From: an uncultured Lachnospiraceae bacterium | GTDB taxonomy: Bacteria > Bacillota > Clostridia > Lachnospirales > Lachnospiraceae | Direction of reading: 5' to 3' | Assembly: GCA_937891165.1 (NCBI GenBank) | Contig: CALAEX010000087.1 | Coordinates: 1 to 20,243, forward strand | Length of the DNA: 20,243 bases | In this document: in pieces, positions 7,628-16,092 of the stretch | Layout: each line of letters starts with the position of its first letter | Numbering within the stretch: the stretch's first letter is position 1 | The notes under the pieces: generated by a model | What the model was told of the DNA's origin: nothing | The model's input: only the letters and a program-made list of their open reading frames with translations | Databases searched by the model: none | Program-made: the position numbers and the translations under genes

Positions 7628-8739
7628 AAAAAGAAAAAAATAAAATACTTGCTTTATATTTACCTCAATATCATGCAATACCAGAAAATGATATGTGGTG
7701 GGGAAAAGGTTATACAGAATGGACTGCTGTAAAGGGAGCAAAACCTTTATTTTATGGTCATATGCAACCCAAAGTTCCACTTAATAAGAATTATTATGAT
7801 TTAAGTGAACAGGATGGTAAAACATGGAAATGGCAAGCTGAACTTGCTAAAAAATATAATATATATGGTTTTTGTATTTATCATTATTGGTTTGATGAGG
7901 GGAAACAATTATTAGAAAAGCCAATGGAGATTTTATTAGCACATCCAGAAATAGATATTAATTATTGTATTTGTTGGGCAAATGAAACATGGGCAAGGAA
8001 TTGGTATGGACAATTTAATAGTGTTTTAATGAAGCAAGAGTATCGTGGAATAAAAGAATATAAAGCTCATTTTGATTACCTTTTGCCATTTTTTAAAGAT
8101 AAAAGGTACATAAAGGTAGATAATAAACCTATGGTAAATATTTATCGTTGTGAAGATATAGAGGATTTGGAGTCTTTTAGACTTCTTTGGGATGACCTTG
8201 CTCGTCAAAACGGTTTTTCAGGAATATATATTGTTTCTGCAAGGACTGGAAGGAAAAAAATTGAAGCGAGAACTCATTTGATAGATGCATTTTATAATTT
8301 TGAACCAGGTTATACAAGAAATCATATTGAAACCTTTTGTGATCTTTTTTTGGAGAGAGTATGGACGATTTTTGCGAAAGGAATGAATAAATTTTTTAAA
8401 ACAAATATTGTTGAAAATAAAGTAGATGCTAGGAAAGTATATTTTCGAATGAAAGAACAAAATCGACAATTGGAGAAACCAGTCTATCCTGGTGTATTTG
8501 TTAAATGGGATAATACACCTCGTAGAGGAAAAAAAGGGATAGTTTATTTTCATACTGCACCCAACTTATTTGGGGAGCAATTGAAATACATTTTACAGTT
8601 CAATAATAAAATGTGTGTTGATAATGAATTTATTTATATAAATGCTTGGAATGAATGGGGAGAAGGATGTTATCTTGAACCAGATGAGAGTGATAAATAT
8701 AGTTATTTGGAAGAAGTAAAAAAGGCATTTAGTCTATAG
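7624..8739 (+). CDS. WbsX-like glycosyltransferase / glycoside hydrolase 99-like protein
   Basis: A 371-residue soluble protein of the WbsX family. Family blocks are ALYLPQYHAIPEND (10-23), WWGKGYTEWTAV (25-36), the GFCIYHYWF segment (82-90), YCICWANETWARNW (114-127) and, near the end, YINAWNEWGEGCYLEPD (338-354). These proteins are common in O-antigen and capsule loci and share a TIM-barrel-like design with GH99 enzymes. They are usually listed as glycosyltransferases, although biochemical proof is sparse as far as I know. The ATG overlaps the polymerase stop codon, indicating coupled translation. The alternative view is a hydrolase or transglycosidase that trims the glycan; conserved acidic residues near the tryptophan motifs would suit either. 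Confidence 0.9.
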   Translation: MKKEKNKILALYLPQYHAIPENDMWWGKGYTEWTAVKGAKPLFYGHMQPKVPLNKNYYDLSEQDGKTWKWQAELAKKYNIYGFCIYHYWFDEGKQLLEKPMEILLAHPEIDINYCICWANETWARNWYGQFNSVLMKQEYRGIKEYKAHFDYLLPFFKDKRYIKVDNKPMVNIYRCEDIEDLESFRLLWDDLARQNGFSGIYIVSARTGRKKIEARTHLIDAFYNFEPGYTRNHIETFCDLFLERVWTIFAKGMNKFFKTNIVENKVDARKVYFRMKEQNRQLEKPVYPGVFVKWDNTPRRGKKGIVYFHTAPNLFGEQLKYILQFNNKMCVDNEFIYINAWNEWGEGCYLEPDESDKYSYLEEVKKAFSL

Positions 8740-8799
8740 GAAATAATAAAGACTTGCGTATAAAATGTTTAACATTTTTTAAGGGAGGGAAAGTAATTA

Positions 8800-9882
8800 A
8801 TGAAGATTACATATATTTCTCATGTAGATTGGGATTGGATTAAACAAAGACCACAGTTTTTAGCAGAAGAAATGGCAGAAAAATGTCAGATAGTTTATGT
8901 ATATAGAAAAGTCATAGGTCAGAGACTGGGAGTGAAAAATATTAAAAATCCTAAAATAAAGTACAAAGTTATTTATTTACTTCCGTTAACACGCTTTAGA
9001 ATTATTCGGAAGATTAATACTTGGATTTGTAAAGTAGTTGAAAAGAGTATTGTGCTTAGAGAAAAGACAGATATAATATGGACTTCAGATTGTCATTGTA
9101 CAGATATTTTTGGAAAGAATAAAAAAGTTGTATATGAAGTAATGGATTTGTATGGAGAAATGGTTATAAGTCAAAAAGAAAAACAGAAAATTTTTAGTGA
9201 TGAGCAAATGATGATGGAAAAAGCAGATCATGTTATTGTTACTAGTTTATATATACAAGAAAAGTTACAGGAAATATATCATATTCCAAAACAAAATATA
9301 AGTATAATACGAAATGGTGTTTCATTAAAACAAAAAAATATTAAAAATATAACAAATAAGAAAAATACTAAAGGAAAAATAAAATTGGCATATATTGGAA
9401 CAGTTGCAGGGTGGTTTGATTGGGAAAAAATAGAATATAGTTTAGAAAAATTATCTAATATAGAATATCATATTATCGGACCAGTTGCAGAAAAGCCTAG
9501 TATTGAATTACCAGATGATCGGATAATATTTTATGGTTCAATTCAACATGAAAAATTATCAGATATAGTAAAAGATATGGATATTTTATTAATGCCATTT
9601 GTAGTTAATGAAATTGTGAAAGCAGTTGATCCAGTTAAATTATATGAATATATTAATTTTTTTAAAGATATTATTTGTGTACAATATAAAGAAATAGAAC
9701 GATTTTCAGATTTTGTATATTTTTATCATACTTCAGAAGAATATGTAGATGCAATAAATAAAATTATTCAAGGAAATAAAAGTAAATATACGTTTGAACA
9801 AGCAGAAAAATTTTTGAAACAAAATAGTTGGGAGAAACGTGCTGAAGAAGCAGTACAAGTTTGTAAAGAACTGTTGAAATAG
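8800..9882 (+). CDS. TuaH-like glycosyltransferase (GT-B fold)
   Basis: A 360-residue GT-B type glycosyltransferase. It opens with YISHVDWDWIKQRPQFLAEEM (5-25), a segment characteristic of the TuaH-like group (teichuronic acid synthesis in Bacillus). The interior has VYEVMDLYGEMV, and the second domain starts near KLAYIGTVAGWFDW and ends with MPFVVNEIVKAVDPVKLYEYI, the donor-binding part. It would add one sugar to the lipid-linked repeat unit at the inner membrane face; the sugar is unknown. A strong site (AAGGGAGGG) precedes ATG 8800. It is among the most A-rich genes here, with many lysine and isoleucine codons. Confidence 0.88.
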   Translation: MKITYISHVDWDWIKQRPQFLAEEMAEKCQIVYVYRKVIGQRLGVKNIKNPKIKYKVIYLLPLTRFRIIRKINTWICKVVEKSIVLREKTDIIWTSDCHCTDIFGKNKKVVYEVMDLYGEMVISQKEKQKIFSDEQMMMEKADHVIVTSLYIQEKLQEIYHIPKQNISIIRNGVSLKQKNIKNITNKKNTKGKIKLAYIGTVAGWFDWEKIEYSLEKLSNIEYHIIGPVAEKPSIELPDDRIIFYGSIQHEKLSDIVKDMDILLMPFVVNEIVKAVDPVKLYEYINFFKDIICVQYKEIERFSDFVYFYHTSEEYVDAINKIIQGNKSKYTFEQAEKFLKQNSWEKRAEEAVQVCKELLK

Positions 9883-9887
9883 AAAAT

Positions 9888-9925
9888 AATAACACTTTAT
9901 TTTAATAAAGCGTTTTAAAGTTATT
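9888..9925 (+). other. Nested inverted repeats between glycosyltransferase and pyruvyl transferase genes
   Basis: Two alternative pairings can be seen. One is a six-base stem CTTTAT/ATAAAG (9895-9900 with 9905-9910, loop TTTA). The other is an outer stem AATAAC/GTTATT (9888-9893 with 9920-9925). No run of T follows directly, so termination is doubtful. It may be an mRNA processing or stability element. Confidence 0.3.
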
Positions 9926-9979
9926 GTTAGAATTGAGTATTGTATAGAAGATATCAAAAGAAGGGAGATGTATATATAG

Positions 9980-11188
9980 ATGAAAAGAATTGCAATATAT
10001 GGGATTGGGGGGTTATATAATTATGGATGTGAGGCCATTGTGCGAGGAACAGTAGAATTAATTAATAGAATATATCCAAATTCAAGTATTACATATTATT
10101 CTAAATGTTTTGAATATGATAAAAAACAAATAAGTGATTTGAGTATAAAATTAGTTAATATTGAATCTAAAAGTAATATTTTAAAAAAAACAATTACTAG
10201 AATAGTTACAAAGCTTGGAATTGAATATATTCCATTTACAAAGAAGAATTTTAAAAAGATAATTGAGCAATCGGATGTGATATTTTCTGTAGGGGGAGAT
10301 ATATATTCTATTCCAGAATATATGCGAAAAGAAAAAAAATATAGATATGTCAATGAGTTGGTGGAATTTGGTAAATATGCAAAAAAGCAAGGAAAGAAAC
10401 TTATTATTTATGGAGCATCTATAGGACCATTTGGAGAGTATAATAATGCTTTACAATATTTTATAAAACATCTGAAGCAAGTTGATTATATATTTTGTAG
10501 AGAAAAAATAACAATGGAGTATTTAAGAAATTTGGGTATAAGTAAAAATACGAGTTTTTTACCGGATCCTGCTTTTATTGTTTCATATAAAAATATAACA
10601 TTATTGGAACGTAGATATATAGGTATAAATTTAAGTGAATTATCTTTAAAGGAGCTTTATGGAAATGTAAAACAAGAAGATATAGAGGCAATATGTGTTA
10701 CTATAAAAAATATATATTTGAATATGAAAATGCCAATTATGTTAATACCACATGTGGTTAGTCCTGTCATAAGTTTTGATAATGATTTAATTTTTTTAAG
10801 TAAAATATATAGAATGCTAGATGAAAGTGTGAAAGAAAATACTATTTTAGTAGAACCTAAAGGTTTTTTAGATGCGAAGGAGTATTTAAAACAATGTAAA
10901 TTAGTTATATGTGCAAGAATGCATTGTGCTGTAAATGCTTTAACAGTAGGAACTCCAACAGTGTTTTTGTCATATAGTATCAAATCTAAAGGTATGACGG
11001 AGTATATTTATGATACAGATAGATGGATTTTATCACTTAAAGAATTGCATACTAATAAATTAATTGAAATATTGCAAGATATGAATAAGAATTTAGATGA
11101 GATTGGTTTGCAATTGTATGATAAGATGATTGAAATTGAAAAATATTATATTGAATGGTATACATATAAAGGAAATTTAGGTGAATAA
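9980..11188 (+). CDS. Polysaccharide pyruvyl transferase family protein (CsaB/WcaK type)
   Basis: A 402-residue protein of the polysaccharide pyruvyl transferase family, which makes pyruvate ketals on sugars using phosphoenolpyruvate. The family blocks are visible: YGIGGLYNYGCEAIVRG (7-23), VIFSVGGDIYSIPEY (100-114), IIYGASIGPFGEY, and the C-terminal ARMHCAVNALTVGTPTVFLSY with the conserved Arg313/His315 pair, followed by SIKSKG. The ketal adds a negative charge to the polymer; in Bacillus cell-wall polymers CsaB modifies ManNAc. GGGAG lies upstream, and a three-codon ATG frame ends exactly at the base before the start. The Fe-S protein two genes on is a frequent companion of this family. Target sugar unknown. 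Confidence 0.92.
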   Translation: MKRIAIYGIGGLYNYGCEAIVRGTVELINRIYPNSSITYYSKCFEYDKKQISDLSIKLVNIESKSNILKKTITRIVTKLGIEYIPFTKKNFKKIIEQSDVIFSVGGDIYSIPEYMRKEKKYRYVNELVEFGKYAKKQGKKLIIYGASIGPFGEYNNALQYFIKHLKQVDYIFCREKITMEYLRNLGISKNTSFLPDPAFIVSYKNITLLERRYIGINLSELSLKELYGNVKQEDIEAICVTIKNIYLNMKMPIMLIPHVVSPVISFDNDLIFLSKIYRMLDESVKENTILVEPKGFLDAKEYLKQCKLVICARMHCAVNALTVGTPTVFLSYSIKSKGMTEYIYDTDRWILSLKELHTNKLIEILQDMNKNLDEIGLQLYDKMIEIEKYYIEWYTYKGNLGE

Positions 11189-11191
11189 TTA

Positions 11192-12658
11192 ATGAAAGTT
11201 AAGAATATTGAACATAAGCTAAGAGTGGGTTTAATTTGGAATGTGTCAGGAACAATTATAAGTAAAGTAATTGTTATGATAACAGCAATTTTGACAGCAA
11301 GAATACTAGGTGCAGATAAGAATGGTGAATTTGGAATAATTAATAATACTGTTGGTATGTTTTCAACATTTGCTGTATTGGGACTTGGGACAACAGCTAC
11401 TCGTTTTATTGCAGAATTTAAAGAAGATGAAAGAGAACGCTGTGGAAATATTATTGCATTAGCGATGGCGTTTGCGTTAATATCTTCTGTTTTGTTTGCT
11501 GCAGTGCTTATATTTAAAGGAGAGTGGCTTGCTAGAACTACACTTAATAATGAAGAATTAACAATGGGACTTAGCTTATCTTCTATTATGATGGTATTTA
11601 ATACATTAAATACAGTTCAAAATAGTATATTGTCAGGATTTGAAGATTTTAAATCAATAGCGAAAATTTCTGTAATACAAGGAATTATTTCTTTTCCAAT
11701 ATTTCTTGTATTTACTTATTTACTGGGAGTAAATGGGTTGGTTATTGGATATGGGATTGTAGGTAGTATATCTTTTTTTGTTGCTAGGTTTAAAATTATT
11801 TCTTTATGTAAAAGATACTCGATTAATGTTTTGTATAAGAATTGCTTAAAAGAATACAAAATATTTTTTAAATTTGCATTACCTTCTATGCTAATGAATG
11901 TACTAGTTATTCCCGTAACTTGGTTAGGAAATACAATCATAATACAAGATGAATTAGGATATTATAATTTGGGTGTATTTAATGCTGCAAATCAATGGAG
12001 AACTGCTATTACATTGCTTCCAACTGCAATTGGTAATGTTATTTTACCATATATAATATCTAATGATGATGAGAAAATAGAGAATATAAATATATTATTA
12101 TCATGGGTTATTGTAACTATATTATCGTCTGGTGTGATGTGTATTTCTAATGTAATTGCTTGGTTTTATGGGAATAGTTATCCAGCAGAAATATTAAAAC
12201 AAGCTATAATTATAATCTGTTTAATGTGTGAATTATTATCTTTTAAAGAAGGAATTGCTCGAAATTTAGTAAAGCATAGTTATATGTGGTTTGGTTTCTT
12301 TAGTAATTTACTTTGGGGTGTTTGTTTTATTGTTGGGATAATTATGTTGAGAGAAAAAGGTGTTGTTGGAATTGCTTTAGCTTATTTAGTTTCATATTTT
12401 GTGACTACAATAATTTTTGTCCCATATTATATTACAAAAGGGATAGTAAAAAAACAATATCTTTTAGATAGAAAAATTTTATTATTATGGACAGCATATA
12501 TATTTCAAACAATTCTTTTCTTTTTTGAATATTCCATAGTATTAAGAATTGCTTCGGTTGTCTTAGGTATGTTTATTTTATATTATATTTGTAAAGTATA
12601 TTTTGAAGTAGATAATGTTTTCTTGAAACTTAGAAGAAAGTTAAGGAGAGAAAGATGA
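11192..12658 (+). CDS. Oligosaccharide flippase, Wzx type (MOP superfamily)
   Basis: A 488-residue integral membrane protein with about twelve to fourteen membrane helices, the usual size and shape of a Wzx flippase. The N-terminus (LIWNVSGTIISKVIVMITA, then TARILGADKNGEFGIINN) is the classic opening of the family. It carries the finished undecaprenyl-linked repeat unit to the outer face, where the Wzy-like protein encoded upstream would polymerise it. It starts three bases after the pyruvyl transferase stop and overlaps the Fe-S gene by four bases (ATGA), so the three are translated together. Flippase sequences diverge with substrate, so this gives no clue to the sugar. Confidence 0.92.
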   Translation: MKVKNIEHKLRVGLIWNVSGTIISKVIVMITAILTARILGADKNGEFGIINNTVGMFSTFAVLGLGTTATRFIAEFKEDERERCGNIIALAMAFALISSVLFAAVLIFKGEWLARTTLNNEELTMGLSLSSIMMVFNTLNTVQNSILSGFEDFKSIAKISVIQGIISFPIFLVFTYLLGVNGLVIGYGIVGSISFFVARFKIISLCKRYSINVLYKNCLKEYKIFFKFALPSMLMNVLVIPVTWLGNTIIIQDELGYYNLGVFNAANQWRTAITLLPTAIGNVILPYIISNDDEKIENINILLSWVIVTILSSGVMCISNVIAWFYGNSYPAEILKQAIIIICLMCELLSFKEGIARNLVKHSYMWFGFFSNLLWGVCFIVGIIMLREKGVVGIALAYLVSYFVTTIIFVPYYITKGIVKKQYLLDRKILLLWTAYIFQTILFFFEYSIVLRIASVVLGMFILYYICKVYFEVDNVFLKLRRKLRRER

Positions 12659-13839
12659 TACAACTTGTAAAAAAGGAAGAATGTTGTGGATGTAAAGCAT
12701 GTGAACAGATTTGCCCCCAAAATTGTATTATAATGGAAAATGATAAAGAGGGATTTTGGTATCCTCAAATTGATTTTTCAAAATGTATAAAATGTAATCT
12801 TTGTGAAATAGCATGTCCGGTTAATAATTTAAGAATAAATGATAGGACAAGATGTTATGTGATGCAAAGTAAGGAACAGAATCGTTTATATAATAGTTCT
12901 TCTGGGGGGATTTTTTCGACTATTTCTGAATTAGTTTTTGCTAAAGAAGGTGTTATTTTTGGAGCAGGTTTTGATGAAAAGTGGTCAGTAAAACACAAAA
13001 AAGCAATATCTATAGCAGAATTGCAAATTTTACAAAAATCAAAGTATGTTCAGAGTGATATTAACAATACATATAAAGAGGTAAAGGAACTTTTAGAAGA
13101 AGGAATTCAGGTGATGTATACAGGAACTCCTTGTCAAATTAATGGGTTAAGTTCTTTTCTAAGAAAAGATTATGAGAATCTTATTTTAATTGATATTATA
13201 TGTCATGGAGTACCTTCACCTGGATTATGGAATTATTATTTAAATGAATATATTGGAAGAAAAATTGGAGGAGTCAATAAAATTACAAAAATTGATTTTC
13301 GAGACAAACGATTTGGATGGAGAAATTATTCTTTAGGAATAAAGAATGGATGTAAGTATTTATATAGTAAAACAGTTGAAAGTGATCCATATTTGGTTGC
13401 TTTTCAGAATAATATAACTTTAAGACCATCTTGTTATCAATGTTATTTTCATGAAGGTATGAGGCGTAGTGATATTACAATTGCTGATTGTTGGGGGGCA
13501 GATCAAATTGTTCCGTCTTGGGATAAAGATGATATTGGGATATCTCTTGTAGTATCACATACTAATAAAGGTGATGAGATATTAGAGTCAGTTAAAGAAC
13601 AAGTTAAGTGGGAAGAGATATCATTAGAAAATGCAGTAAAATACAATAGAAATTATTTTGAGTCAGCCTTAAAAAATCCTAAGAGAGAAATCTTTTTTAG
13701 AGAAATCTTTTTTGGAGATTTTAGTAAAGTTGTGAATAAATATTGTGAATGTTCAAATAAGAAGAAAATTAAAAAAGAAATTAAAAAGGTTATTTGGTTC
13801 TTAAAAAAGGTTATAAGGTCGATTAAAACACATAAATGA
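12655..13839 (+). CDS. Fe-S protein, coenzyme F420 hydrogenase/dehydrogenase beta-subunit family
   Basis: A 394-residue protein beginning with two complete [4Fe-4S] motifs of CxxCxxCxxxCP form: C10/C13/C16/C20 and C44/C47/C50/C54. Then come the family marks NSSSGGIFSTI, MYTGTPCQINGL, DIICHGVPSPGLW, and a second cysteine cluster in RPSCYQCYFHEGMRRSDITIADCWG. The C-terminal tail is lysine-rich. Members of this family (FrhB-like) bind flavin and pass electrons, but F420 is not expected in this kind of organism. The family recurs in polysaccharide loci beside pyruvyl transferases, as here, with no settled role that I know. Translation is coupled to the flippase through ATGA. Possible roles are redox modification of a sugar or lipid intermediate. 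Confidence 0.9.
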   Translation: MIQLVKKEECCGCKACEQICPQNCIIMENDKEGFWYPQIDFSKCIKCNLCEIACPVNNLRINDRTRCYVMQSKEQNRLYNSSSGGIFSTISELVFAKEGVIFGAGFDEKWSVKHKKAISIAELQILQKSKYVQSDINNTYKEVKELLEEGIQVMYTGTPCQINGLSSFLRKDYENLILIDIICHGVPSPGLWNYYLNEYIGRKIGGVNKITKIDFRDKRFGWRNYSLGIKNGCKYLYSKTVESDPYLVAFQNNITLRPSCYQCYFHEGMRRSDITIADCWGADQIVPSWDKDDIGISLVVSHTNKGDEILESVKEQVKWEEISLENAVKYNRNYFESALKNPKREIFFREIFFGDFSKVVNKYCECSNKKKIKKEIKKVIWFLKKVIRSIKTHK

Positions 13840-13846
13840 GTAAATT

Positions 13847-13875
13847 TTGAAATATGAACATAGTAATAATAATAT
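13847..13875 (+). promoter_or_regulatory. Candidate sigma-A-type promoter before the UDP-sugar genes
   Basis: TTGAAA at 13847-13852 and TAATAT at 13870-13875 are separated by 17 bases, the ideal spacing. It lies in the 118-base gap after the Fe-S gene and would serve the 2-epimerase and cap genes. The -35 box matches consensus at five of six bases and the -10 box at four of six, so the call is modest in AT-rich DNA. Confidence 0.38.
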
Positions 13876-13957
13876 AGTCAGAAAGATTAGTAGAACGAAA
13901 GATAAAGCGGGAGGTATAACTTGGTGAATGATTTTTGTAGGAAGGTGGATTGTATTA

Positions 13958-15064
13958 ATGAAAAAAATAATGGTTGTTTTTGGTACACGTCCAGAAGCGA
14001 TTAAAATGTGTCCTTTGGTTAATGAATTAAAGATGAGAAATAATTTAAAAACAGTAGTTTGTGTAACGGGACAACATCGTCAGATGTTAGATCAAGTTTT
14101 AGAGGCATTTGGTGTTATACCCGATTATGATTTGTCTATTATGAAAGATAAACAAACATTATTTGATATAACGACTAATATTTTGAATGGTATTAGTGTT
14201 ATACTTGATGAAGTAAAACCAGATGTTGTTTTAGTACATGGGGATACTTCAACAACTTTTGTAACAGCACTTGCTTGTTTTTATAAGCAGATTTTAGTAG
14301 GGCATGTAGAAGCAGGGTTGCGTACTTATAATATTTATAGTCCATATCCAGAAGAATTTAATCGGCAAGCAGTAGGAATTATTGCAAAATATAATTTTGC
14401 TCCTACAGAACTTTCAAGGAATAATCTTTTGAAAGAAGGGAAAGATTCGACTTCTATTTATATTACGGGTAATACTGCGATTGATGCTCTTAAAACAACA
14501 GTAAAAGATGATTATACACATTCAGAATTGGAATGGGCAAAAAATAGTCGTCTTATTATGATTACAGCACATCGGCGTGAAAATCTTGGAGAACCAATGC
14601 ATCATATGTTTCGTGCAATTCGCAGAGTGTTAGACGAGTATTCAGATGTTAAGGCAATTTATCCTATTCATATGAACCCTATTGTTCGTAAAGCAGCAGA
14701 AGAAGAACTGGGAGATTGTGATAGAATTCATATTATTGAGCCTCTTGAAGTATTAGATTTTCATAATTTTCTTGCTCGTAGTTTTATGATTTTGACTGAT
14801 AGTGGAGGAATTCAAGAAGAAGCACCATCACTTGGCAAGCCAGTACTTGTTATGCGTGATACTACAGAACGTCCAGAGGGTATTGCAGCAGGTACATTAA
14901 AATTAGTTGGTACAGATGAGCAAGTAATATATGATAATTTTAAACTGTTACTTGAAAATAAAGAGGTATATGATTCAATGTCAATGGCAAGTAATCCTTA
15001 TGGTGACGGATTTGCATGTAAGAGGATTGCGGATATTTTGGAGGTAGGGTATGTCACTTTTTAA
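13958..15064 (+). CDS. wecB: Non-hydrolysing UDP-GlcNAc 2-epimerase
   Basis: Interconverts UDP-GlcNAc and UDP-ManNAc in the cytoplasm. From ATG 13958 the product has 368 residues and opens MKKIMVVFGTRPEAIKM, the standard N-terminus of the family. The catalytic-site blocks are VHGDTSTT, GHVEAGLRT, PEEFNRQ, TAHRRENLG and, near the end, LTDSGGIQEEAPSLGKPVLV and TTERPEG. The frame is open from ATG 13928, but that would add ten residues that match nothing in the family, while AGGAAGG and GGTGG precede 13958. No ManNAc dehydrogenase (WecC) follows, so ManNAc itself may be the product used. It overlaps the next gene by 14 bases. The gene symbol reflects function rather than a traced orthologue; mnaA and capP are synonyms in use. 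Confidence 0.93.
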   Translation: MKKIMVVFGTRPEAIKMCPLVNELKMRNNLKTVVCVTGQHRQMLDQVLEAFGVIPDYDLSIMKDKQTLFDITTNILNGISVILDEVKPDVVLVHGDTSTTFVTALACFYKQILVGHVEAGLRTYNIYSPYPEEFNRQAVGIIAKYNFAPTELSRNNLLKEGKDSTSIYITGNTAIDALKTTVKDDYTHSELEWAKNSRLIMITAHRRENLGEPMHHMFRAIRRVLDEYSDVKAIYPIHMNPIVRKAAEEELGDCDRIHIIEPLEVLDFHNFLARSFMILTDSGGIQEEAPSLGKPVLVMRDTTERPEGIAAGTLKLVGTDEQVIYDNFKLLLENKEVYDSMSMASNPYGDGFACKRIADILEVGYVTF

Positions 15065-16091
15065 AGATAAAACTTTAATGATTACTGGTGGTACTGGTTC
15101 TTTTGGTAATGCCGTACTGAATCGTTTCTTAAAAACAGACATCGGTGAAATTCGCATTTTTTCTCGTGATGAGAAGAAGCAAGATGATATGCGTCACGAG
15201 TTTCAAGTGAAAATGCCAGAAGCAGCAGATAAAATTAAATTTTATATTGGGGATGTGCGTGATTTAGCTTCGGTGAAGAATGCGATGTACGGAGTGGATT
15301 ACATATTTCATGCGGCGGCGTTAAAGCAAGTGCCATCGTGTGAGTTTTTCCCTGTAGAGGCAGTGAAGACGAATGTGATTGGGACAGAGAATGTGTTAAC
15401 AGCTGCGATTGAGGCGGGAGTGCAGAATGTAGTTTGTCTTTCTACGGATAAGGCGGCGTATCCTGTAAATGCGATGGGTACTTCCAAGGCTATGATGGAG
15501 AAGGTCATTGTAGCAAAGGCTAGAACAACGAAAACGACAAAAATTTGTTGTACCAGATATGGAAATGTCATGTGTTCTCGTGGTTCGGTGATTCCATTAT
15601 GGATTGACCAAATTCGTGCGGGAAATCCGATTACATTAACAGACCCAAAGATGACACGTTTTATTATGTCTTTGGATGAAGCGGTTGACCTTGTCTTATT
15701 TGCGTTTGAGCATGGGGAGGCAGGAGATATTTTAGTACAGAAAGCACCAGCGTGTACGATTCAAACACAGGCAGAAGCAGTGTGTGAATTATTTGGCGGA
15801 AATAAAGAAGATATTAAAATAATCGGAATTCGTCATGGAGAGAAGATGTATGAAACACTTTTAACGAATGAAGAATGTGCGAATGCCATTGATATGGGTG
15901 ATTTTTACCGAGTACCATGTGATAAGCGTGGATTAAATTATGATAAGTATTTTAATCAGGGAGACAAAGAGCGAAATACATTAACAGAATTTAATTCCAA
16001 TAATACAAAACTGCTGAGTGTAGAAGAAACAAAAGCAAAGATTGCTTCTCTAAGCTATATTCAAGAAGAATTAAAGAAGGATGGGAAATAA
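15051..16091 (+). CDS. capE: UDP-GlcNAc 4,6-dehydratase/5-epimerase (CapE/FnlA type)
   Basis: First enzyme of UDP-L-FucNAc synthesis. It converts UDP-GlcNAc to the 4-keto-6-deoxy L-arabino sugar by 4,6-dehydration and 5-epimerisation. The 346-residue SDR protein has a dinucleotide-binding motif TGGTGSFG (12-19), DVRD (68-71), HAAALKQVP (87-95) and STDKAAYPVNAMGTSK. The active-site Tyr of ordinary SDRs is replaced by Met (M142-x3-K146), which I recall as the mark of the CapE group; D133 and K134 complete the site. GGAGG lies six bases before ATG 15051, inside the end of the 2-epimerase gene. capF follows one base after the stop. Base composition is clearly less AT-rich than upstream. Confidence 0.94.
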   Translation: MSLFKDKTLMITGGTGSFGNAVLNRFLKTDIGEIRIFSRDEKKQDDMRHEFQVKMPEAADKIKFYIGDVRDLASVKNAMYGVDYIFHAAALKQVPSCEFFPVEAVKTNVIGTENVLTAAIEAGVQNVVCLSTDKAAYPVNAMGTSKAMMEKVIVAKARTTKTTKICCTRYGNVMCSRGSVIPLWIDQIRAGNPITLTDPKMTRFIMSLDEAVDLVLFAFEHGEAGDILVQKAPACTIQTQAEAVCELFGGNKEDIKIIGIRHGEKMYETLLTNEECANAIDMGDFYRVPCDKRGLNYDKYFNQGDKERNTLTEFNSNNTKLLSVEETKAKIASLSYIQEELKKDGK

Positions 16092-16092
16092 G

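Noticed and set aside
8026..8553. Minus-strand frames across the WbsX-like gene and other long minus-strand frames between 1.9 and 19.0 kb
   Set aside because: They lie opposite well-recognised genes, have low-complexity Phe/Ile/Lys-rich products and match no family; AT-rich coding DNA gives such shadows.
8763..8779. AAAATGTT-T-AACATTTT as terminator before the TuaH-like gene
   Set aside because: The loop would be one base, the stem is AT-only and it lies against the next gene's ribosome site.
13928..13957. Upstream ATG as start of the UDP-GlcNAc 2-epimerase
   Set aside because: The extra ten residues do not fit the family, whose members start at the MKKIMVVFGTRPEA position; a ribosome site precedes 13958.
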